A stretch of 64,000 bases of DNA, from positions 62,001-126,000 of the forward strand of contig DASVRA010000031.1 of NCBI GenBank assembly GCA_036388855.1, written 5' to 3'. This document shows, one piece after another, positions 57,734 through 64,000 of this stretch. The notes below the pieces were generated by a model. The model saw only the letters and a program-made list of their open reading frames with translations, was not told the origin of the DNA and made no database searches. The position numbers were made by a program, and so were the translations under genes. This DNA comes from DASVRA01 sp036388855 (GTDB taxonomy: Bacteria; Pseudomonadota; Alphaproteobacteria; Caulobacterales; Caulobacteraceae). Position 1 is the first letter of the stretch, and every line of letters starts with the position of its first letter.

Positions 57734-59062
57734 CTAAAGCGCCTCAAGGAAGCGGATCGGCTCGCCTGAACCGCTAGCCAGCAATTCGCCGTCGCGCATG
57801 ACAACCCGTCCCCGGATGAGCGTGGCGACCGGCCATCCCTGAACTTCGAAACCATCGAAGGGCGTCCACCCGACGCGGGTGGCCTGATCCTCGGCGCGGA
57901 TAGTGCGGCGGGCGTTCAGATCAACAATTGTCAGGTCCGCGTGCCAGCCGACCGCGAGGCGGCCCTTGTCGGCCAAGCCGAACACCCGCTGGGGCCCGTG
58001 GGCGGTGAGGTCGACGAACCGCTCCAGCGTCAGCCGCCCCTCGGCCACGTGGGTCAGCATCACCGGCACGAGCGTCTGCACGCCGGGCATCCCGGAAGGT
58101 GAGGCCGGGTAAGGCTGCGCCTTCTCCTCGCGCGTGTGCGGCGCGTGGTCGGTGCCCAGGACATCGACGACGCCCTCCCTGATCCCGCGCCATAAGCCCT
58201 CGCGGTGTCGGGCGTCACGGATCGGCGGATTCATCTGCGCGAACCCTTGGAGCCGCTCGTAGACCTCCGGCGCGGCGAAGGTCAGGTGCTGGGGATTGGC
58301 CTCCATCGTCGCCACCGCGCGGTGGGCGGCGACCAGCGCCACCTCCTCGGCGGTGGTGACGTGCAGCACGTGCACCCGCTTGCCCAGCCGCTCCGCCAGC
58401 GCCAGCAGCCGCCTCGTGGCGCGCACCGCCGCCTCCACGTCGCGCACCTCCGGATGGCTGGTCCAGTCGCCGGGCCGCGCCAGCGGCTTGCGCTCGTTCA
58501 GCCGATCCTCGTCCTCGGAATGGAACGTTGCGCGCCGGCGCACCGCGCGCAGCACCGCCTCCACCCCCGCGTCGTCGGCCACCAGCAGATCGCCGGTGGA
58601 GGAGCCCATGAAGGTCTTCACCCCCGCGCACCCCAGAACCCGCTCCAGCTCCGCCAGTTGCAGCGTGTTCTCATGGGTGGCGCCGACGTAGAAGGCGTGG
58701 TCGCAGTGCATCCGCCCGCGCGCCCGCGCCAGCTTGTCGTGCAGGGCCTCGGCCGTCGTGGTCGTCGGCCGCGTGTTCGGCATTTCGAAGACGGCGGTGA
58801 CCCCGCCCAGCACCGCCCCCCGCGAGCCGGTCTCCAGGTCTTCCTTCCACTCCAGGCCCGGCTCGCGGAAATGCACCTGGCTGTCGATCACGCCCGGCAG
58901 CACCGTCAGCCCCCGCGCCTCGAACACCTCTCCCGCGGAGGCGTGGCCGAGCTCACCGATCGCGGCGATGCGGCCGTCCCGCACGCCAATGTCCGCACGT
59001 CCCCGGCCCGAGGGGGTCACCACCTCGCCGCCGCGCACCAGGAGGTCGAAGGTCTCAGGCAT
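57734..59062 (-). CDS. Dihydroorotase-like amidohydrolase
   Basis: This 442-residue amidohydrolase-superfamily protein is of dihydroorotase/allantoinase type. The first metal motif reads D60-S-Q62-V-H64-F-R66, with Gln in place of the first His of the usual HxH. Remaining ligands are present: K149 (AGVKTFMGSS, the carboxylated lysine), H181 (FHSEDE), H231/H234 (VHVLHVTTAEE) and D305 (GTDHAPHT). PNTRP near 95 fits substrate binding. It is coupled to the GT9 gene upstream (8-nt overlap). It may be the real PyrC or a second, paralogous form; the window has no pyrB beside it. Confidence 0.87.
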   Translation of the reverse strand: MPETFDLLVRGGEVVTPSGRGRADIGVRDGRIAAIGELGHASAGEVFEARGLTVLPGVIDSQVHFREPGLEWKEDLETGSRGAVLGGVTAVFEMPNTRPTTTTAEALHDKLARARGRMHCDHAFYVGATHENTLQLAELERVLGCAGVKTFMGSSTGDLLVADDAGVEAVLRAVRRRATFHSEDEDRLNERKPLARPGDWTSHPEVRDVEAAVRATRRLLALAERLGKRVHVLHVTTAEEVALVAAHRAVATMEANPQHLTFAAPEVYERLQGFAQMNPPIRDARHREGLWRGIREGVVDVLGTDHAPHTREEKAQPYPASPSGMPGVQTLVPVMLTHVAEGRLTLERFVDLTAHGPQRVFGLADKGRLAVGWHADLTIVDLNARRTIRAEDQATRVGWTPFDGFEVQGWPVATLIRGRVVMRDGELLASGSGEPIRFLEAL

Positions 59063-60038
59063 CGGCGGCCTCCACTTGGGCGGTGTCGCGCAGCAGGGAA
59101 CGCGCGGCGGCGAGCACCGCGTCGACCGAGATATGCAGCATGTGGCAGACCGGCTGGTTCAGGTTCGGGTCGTTCTGGCGGATGGCCTCGAAGGAGCGTG
59201 TCCCGCGCACGAAGCGGGCGCTGGAGCCCCAGGGCGCGTAAAGCTTCTCGTCGGTCGGCCCGAACAGCCCCAGCGTCGGGCAGCTGGACGCCGCCGCCAA
59301 ATGCATGAACACGGTCGCGCCGCCGACGAACAGCCGCGCGCGCTTGAGGCAGGCGTAGCAGGTGAGCAGGTCCTCGCCGGTGAGGTCGATGAACCGCTCC
59401 GGCCCCACCGCCCGCCGCAGCGAATCCACCGCCTTCCAATCGCCAGAGCCGCCGAGCAGCATCAGCCGCGCCCCCGGCAACGGTCCCTCGCGCCCCAGCA
59501 GCTGCGCCAGCGTCAGCCCATATCGCTCGATCGGCCACACCGCCCCGACCCAGGGACCGGTGGGGGCCAGCGCCAGGATCGGCCCGCCGGCGGGCGCCAG
59601 CGCCTCGGCCTGCGCCTCCACCTCCTCGCCGGTGAACAGGAACGGCGCGGGCGGGTCGTCCTCCAGCCGCAGCAGGTGCGCCGCCTCAAGCACCCGGTGC
59701 GCCGGCGCCCCTCCCGGCTGCCGGATCGCCCGCTTGCTGGTCTTCAGGTAGCGGTGGATGGGCGTGCCGCGGGTGTCGAGCACCAGCGCCCAGCGCCGGT
59801 CGCGCAGCCGCCGCCACAGCTCCAGCCACTCGCGCCAGTCGTTTCCCGGCTCGGCCGCGATCAGCCGCTCGAGCCCCGGCGTGTCGCGCCACAGCGGCGC
59901 GCTCTCGTCCCCGGCGACAATCGTGAACCGCGCCGTCGGCAGCTCGTCATGCAGCCGCCGCACCAGGCCCGAGGCCAGCACGGCCTCCACCGGGTCCTCC
60001 GGCATGATGCAGAGAAGGTCGAGCGCCCGGCGCGGCAT
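59055..60038 (-). CDS. Glycosyltransferase family 9 (heptosyltransferase-like)
   Basis: This 327-residue protein has a two-domain GT-B arrangement. The C-terminal half (about 150-310) has LALAPTGPWVGAVWPIERY, LMLLGGSGDWKAVDSLRRAVG, DLTGEDLLTCYACLKRARLFVGGATVFMHLAAAS (start near 217) and PTLGLFGPTDEKLYAPWG, the GT9 pattern. The N-terminus lacks the typical GD.L motif: it has MPEDPVEAVLAS. It probably adds a sugar to lipopolysaccharide. It overlaps the dihydroorotase gene by 8 nt and is divergent from ygfZ (44 bp). Confidence 0.86.
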   Translation of the reverse strand: MPRRALDLLCIMPEDPVEAVLASGLVRRLHDELPTARFTIVAGDESAPLWRDTPGLERLIAAEPGNDWREWLELWRRLRDRRWALVLDTRGTPIHRYLKTSKRAIRQPGGAPAHRVLEAAHLLRLEDDPPAPFLFTGEEVEAQAEALAPAGGPILALAPTGPWVGAVWPIERYGLTLAQLLGREGPLPGARLMLLGGSGDWKAVDSLRRAVGPERFIDLTGEDLLTCYACLKRARLFVGGATVFMHLAAASSCPTLGLFGPTDEKLYAPWGSSARFVRGTRSFEAIRQNDPNLNQPVCHMLHISVDAVLAAARSLLRDTAQVEAADA

Positions 60039-60082
60039 TGGCCCTATATGTCAGGCTCCCGCCCCGCTTCCCAGACGTCTTC

Positions 60083-60895
60083 ATGCCCCTCCTCCACGCC
60101 CCGCTGCCCAGCCGTGCCCTGCTCGAGGTGAAAGGCCCCGACTGGCGTCCGTTCCTCCAGGGCCTGCTGACCCAGGACGTGCTGACGCTGGCTCCGGGCG
60201 AGCTCCGCTTCGCCGCCCTCCTCACCCCCCAGGGCAAGTTCCTGTTCGACCTGTTCCTGACCGGCCGCGACGACGGCTGCCTGCTCGATGTCCAGGCCGC
60301 GCGGCGCGACGAACTGCGCCAGCGGCTGCTGATGTACCGGCTGCGGGCGAAGGTGGAGATCGCCTCCGTCCCCGGCGCCGTCTCGGTCCTCTGGCCCTCT
60401 TCCCCCGCTCTTCCCGGCGAAGGCTGGATGCCTGATCCGCGCCTCCCCCTCCTGGGTTGGCGGACACTCGACGGGTCCCGCCCCACCGAAGCCGAGCCCG
60501 CCGGCGAAGACGCCTACCACGCCCACCGCCTCTCCCTCGGCGTACCTGACCCGGCGCGCGACTGCCTCCCCGACAAGACCTACCCGATCGAGGCTAACTT
60601 CGACCTGCTCCACGGCATCGACTTCAAGAAGGGCTGCTTCGTCGGCCAGGAGACCGCCTCGCGCATGAAGCGGCGCGGACAGATCAAGACCCGCATGCTG
60701 CCGATCCGCTTCGACGGCCCGCCGCCCCCCTTCGGCGCCGAGGTGCTGGCGGGCGAGCTGCGCGCGGGCGAGGTTCTCAGCGGCCGCGACGGCGCGGCCA
60801 TCGCGCTGCTGAGGCTCGACCGCATCGAGGGCGCTGAACTCACCGCCGAGGGGCGCCCGCTGCGCGCCTGGCGGCCGGAGTGGCTTGAGGCCTAG
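60083..60895 (+). CDS. ygfZ: Folate-binding Fe-S cluster assembly protein YgfZ/IBA57
   Basis: This 270-residue protein of the aminomethyltransferase fold helps maturation of Fe-S enzymes; MiaB in this window is a known client type in E. coli. The YgfZ signature K-G-C-F-x-G-Q-E is present (KKGCFVGQETASRMKRRG, start near residue 191). The N-terminus reads VKGPDWRPFLQGLLTQDV. The start ATG at 60083 is preferred over 60038, which would overlap the divergent GT9 start. It ends tail-to-tail with a small membrane protein gene. Confidence 0.93.
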   Translation: MPLLHAPLPSRALLEVKGPDWRPFLQGLLTQDVLTLAPGELRFAALLTPQGKFLFDLFLTGRDDGCLLDVQAARRDELRQRLLMYRLRAKVEIASVPGAVSVLWPSSPALPGEGWMPDPRLPLLGWRTLDGSRPTEAEPAGEDAYHAHRLSLGVPDPARDCLPDKTYPIEANFDLLHGIDFKKGCFVGQETASRMKRRGQIKTRMLPIRFDGPPPPFGAEVLAGELRAGEVLSGRDGAAIALLRLDRIEGAELTAEGRPLRAWRPEWLEA

Positions 60896-61170
60896 GCGGC
60901 CGCCGTCGCCGCCCCCTGTGCCTGCCGCTGCTCGCTCTGCCGGCGCGCCGGCATGTCTCGCACGGTGATCATCGCCAAGGCTGAGGCGAACACCATCGCG
61001 AACGCCTCCAGGCCCAGGACCAGCTTGAACAGCCCCGGCTGCGCCGCCGCGGACAACCCCAGGATATCGATTCCTTCGTGCCGCAGCTGCAGCCCGATCA
61101 TCATCGCGCCCATGGCCAGGACCAGCATCCCGCAAACCCAGGCCGCCGCCGTGTTTCCCGGTCTCTTCAT
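60892..61170 (-). CDS. Small two-helix membrane protein
   Basis: This 92-residue protein has helices at about residues 8-27 (AAAWVCGMLVLAMGAMMIGL) and 46-68 (GLFKLVLGLEAFAMVFASALAM), and a polar Arg/Gln/Ala tail. The ATG at 61170 has GGAG 2-6 nt upstream (GGATGGAGCC). I do not recognise a family. Its stop overlaps the ygfZ stop by 3-4 nt. The divergent tag gene is 126 bp away and the spacer has a CtrA-like box. Confidence 0.65.
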   Translation of the reverse strand: MKRPGNTAAAWVCGMLVLAMGAMMIGLQLRHEGIDILGLSAAAQPGLFKLVLGLEAFAMVFASALAMITVRDMPARRQSEQRQAQGAATAAA

Positions 61171-61217
61171 GGCTCCATCCTCCCATGCCGAGGCTAAGGA
61201 TGGATTGGCATGTGCTC

Positions 61218-61233
61218 TTAACTGGACCTGAAC
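61218..61233. promoter_or_regulatory. CtrA-like box between small membrane protein and tag
   Basis: TTAA (61218-61221), 7 bp, TGAAC (61229-61233) fits TTAA-N7-TTAAC with one mismatch. A further TTAAC is at 61242. It lies between divergent genes, so either could be the target. The match is by eye. Confidence 0.3.
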
Positions 61234-61296
61234 GGCCAAGCTTAACACCCGCGAAGACGTGGTTTCCCGCCGCCTCTGCTGGCGCTACTCGAAGCC

Positions 61297-61884
61297 ATGG
61301 AACCGATTCGCTGCACCTGGCGGGGCATGAACGGGGACCCGCTCTACGAGGCCTACCACGACGAGGAGTGGGGCGTGGCGGAGCGGGATCCCCGCGCGCT
61401 TTGGGAAAAGTTGGTGCTGGACGGCTTCCAGGCGGGGCTGGCCTGGATCACCATCCTCAGGAAGCGGGAGGCGTTCCGCCGCGCCTTCGCCGGCTTCGAC
61501 CCTGAAGCGGTGGCGCGCTTCGGCGAGGCGGACCGCACCCGGCTGCTGGCCGATCCCGGCATCGTCCGCTCCCCGGCCAAGATCGACGCGGCGATCCGCG
61601 GCGCGCGCATCTGGCTCGACATGCGCGAGGGCGGGGAGGACTTCGCCGGCTTCATCTGGAGCTTCAGCGGCGGCGAGCCGGTCCAGAACGCCTGGTCGGT
61701 TTCCGGCGAGGTGCCCGCCCAGACGCCCCTCTCCGTGGAAATGTCCAAGGCGCTGAAGGCCAAGGGCTTCAACTTCACCGGCCCGGTGATTGTGTATGCC
61801 TTCATGCAGGCTGTGGGTATCGTCAACGACCACCTGACCTGCTGCTTCCGGCACGACCCGATCCGCCGTATGGCCGCGGAGTGA
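61297..61884 (+). CDS. tag: DNA-3-methyladenine glycosylase I
   Basis: Tag removes 3-methyladenine from DNA in base-excision repair. Its 195 residues are near the E. coli length of 187. The zinc-snap ligands are C6 (IRCTWRG) and H21 (YHDEEWGV), with H and C in NDHLTCCFRHDP near 178-182. EWG, QAGLAWITILRKREAFRRAFAGFD (start near 45) and FNFTGP (near 160) are typical. It overlaps rnhB by 4 nt (GTGA). Confidence 0.96.
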   Translation: MEPIRCTWRGMNGDPLYEAYHDEEWGVAERDPRALWEKLVLDGFQAGLAWITILRKREAFRRAFAGFDPEAVARFGEADRTRLLADPGIVRSPAKIDAAIRGARIWLDMREGGEDFAGFIWSFSGGEPVQNAWSVSGEVPAQTPLSVEMSKALKAKGFNFTGPVIVYAFMQAVGIVNDHLTCCFRHDPIRRMAAE

Positions 61885-62522
61885 AGTCGCGCCCGGACAT
61901 GATGCTGGAAAAGGCTTGCGAAGCCGGCGGCCAAGGCCCGGTGTGCGGGGTCGACGAGGCCGGGCGCGGTCCCTGGGCTGGTCCGGTCTGCGCCGCCGCC
62001 GTGATCCTCAACCCCCGCCGCGTGCCCAAGGGCCTGAACGACTCCAAGAAGCTGACCGCCCTCCAACGTCAGGCGCTGGAGCTGGAGATCAAGGCCAAGG
62101 CCGTCGCCTGGGGCGTCGGCTTCGCCTCGGTCGAGGAGATCGCCGAGATCAACATCCTCCACGCCACCGGTCGAGCCATGTGCCGCGCGATCGAGGCCAT
62201 GGCGGTCCAGCCCGTCTTCGCGCTCGTGGACGGCAACTACCGCTTCCCCCTGCCATGTCCGGTGAAGACGGTGGTCAAGGGCGATGGCCTCTCCTGCTCC
62301 ATCGCCGCCGCCTCGATCCTGGCCAAGGTCGCCCGCGACCGGCTGATGTCGGAGATGGATCAAACCTACCCCGGCTACGGCTTCGCCTCGCACAAGGGCT
62401 ACCGCGCCCCGATCCACGCCCGCGCCCTGCTCGACCTCGGCCCCTGCGAGATCCACCGCCTGGCCTGGGCTCCCGTGCAGCTGGCCTTGGCCGGCAAGAA
62501 CCCGATGCTCGCGGCCGAATAG
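61881..62522 (+). CDS. rnhB: Ribonuclease HII
   Basis: RNase HII cuts the RNA strand of RNA-DNA hybrids and single ribonucleotides in DNA. The 213 residues include acidic catalytic motif VDEAGRGPWAGPV (D25, E26), ALVDGNYRFPL (D near 117) and SIAAASILAKVARDRLM (near 134, D near 147). The GTG start overlaps tag. Coupling of two DNA-repair genes suggests a shared transcript. The C-terminus KNPMLAAE is short. Confidence 0.95.
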   Translation: MKSRPDMMLEKACEAGGQGPVCGVDEAGRGPWAGPVCAAAVILNPRRVPKGLNDSKKLTALQRQALELEIKAKAVAWGVGFASVEEIAEINILHATGRAMCRAIEAMAVQPVFALVDGNYRFPLPCPVKTVVKGDGLSCSIAAASILAKVARDRLMSEMDQTYPGYGFASHKGYRAPIHARALLDLGPCEIHRLAWAPVQLALAGKNPMLAAE

Positions 62523-62666
62523 GCGCCTTCCCCTCTCCCCTTGCTGGAGAAGGACCGTGACCGTGGGGCCGCACATCCGCCCTGCGTCAGCGGATTTGCT
62601 TCGCTTGCCAAAATTGGGCCGAAAAGCTCGACAAGCGTTCCGCGCAGTTCCGAGGACCCGCACCCC

Positions 62667-64000
<1,334 letters not shown>

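Noticed and set aside
62526..62553. Intergenic palindromic repeat of the CCTCTCCC/GGAGAAGG type after rnhB
   Set aside because: The arms pair imperfectly and only vague relatives were seen at 49341, so a repeat family cannot be claimed from this window.
62638..62651. LexA-like GTTC repeat before the HtrA gene
   Set aside because: GTTC is repeated with a 6-bp spacer, whereas the alphaproteobacterial SOS box needs GTTC-N7-GTTC.

Overview
The window is a GC-rich, gene-dense stretch of an alphaproteobacterial chromosome, almost certainly from the Caulobacterales (Caulobacter/Phenylobacterium-like). Reasons: cckA lies directly downstream of fliQ-fliR-flhB; CckA matches the Caulobacter domain layout, with its phospho-acceptor His and receiver Asp 301 residues apart; metH is the split form lacking the homocysteine domain; the F1 ATP synthase operon (atpHAGDC) stands without the Fo genes; rnpB sits just upstream of the mraZ cell-wall cluster; and a speF-type RNA leader precedes an ornithine decarboxylase. 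The genus is inferred. No tRNA, rRNA, CRISPR array, prophage or insertion sequence was seen.

Layout. 1-1700: two divergent TerC-family membrane proteins. 1732-9626: a tightly overlapping block miaB - phoH - alpha/beta hydrolase - ybeY - corC-like - lnt - XRE regulator - metK (tRNA and rRNA maturation, lipoprotein acylation, SAM synthesis). 9704-16193: flagellar genes flgB-flgC-fliE and fliQ-fliR-flhB, with an inverted 2-oxoglutarate dioxygenase gene between them, then the cell-cycle kinase gene cckA. 16202-16530: a decayed RTX-protein remnant. 16735-21531: argD-argF-metH. 21573-25675: a hypothetical protein, a DjlA-like co-chaperone, a small membrane protein, an AmpD-like amidase, RNase P RNA and a secreted esterase. 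25778-37066: a MraZ operator followed by mraZ-rsmH-ftsL-ftsI-murE-murF-mraY-murD-ftsW-murG, nearly every junction overlapping. The expected murC-murB-ddl-ftsQAZ continuation is absent; an RTX protein, a hemerythrin-like protein, a DUF4169 protein, an EamA transporter and a lipoprotein follow instead.

41334-44365: coaBC-dut and an ornithine decarboxylase with its leader RNA. 44399-49168: atpHAGDC on the minus strand. 49536-52442: a 968-residue RTX-like protein built from three and a half near-identical 169-170-residue modules. 52457-54860: CCA-adding enzyme, CoA-type Nudix hydrolase and DUF1285 on the minus strand. 54939-64000: MFS exporter, a cysteine-rich repeat exoprotein, a dihydroorotase-like enzyme coupled to a GT9 glycosyltransferase, ygfZ, a small membrane protein, tag, rnhB and a DegP/HtrA protease cut by the window end.

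Most of the window is conserved core chromosome. The parts worth a second look are the three RTX loci (two intact, one decayed) with no type I secretion genes nearby, the MraZ operator overlapping a CtrA-like box, the speF leader whose outer helix can hide the ribosome binding site, the lipoprotein with a toxin-like C-terminus, the cysteine-repeat exoprotein, and single genes inserted into otherwise conserved operons (alpha/beta hydrolase, 2OG dioxygenase).
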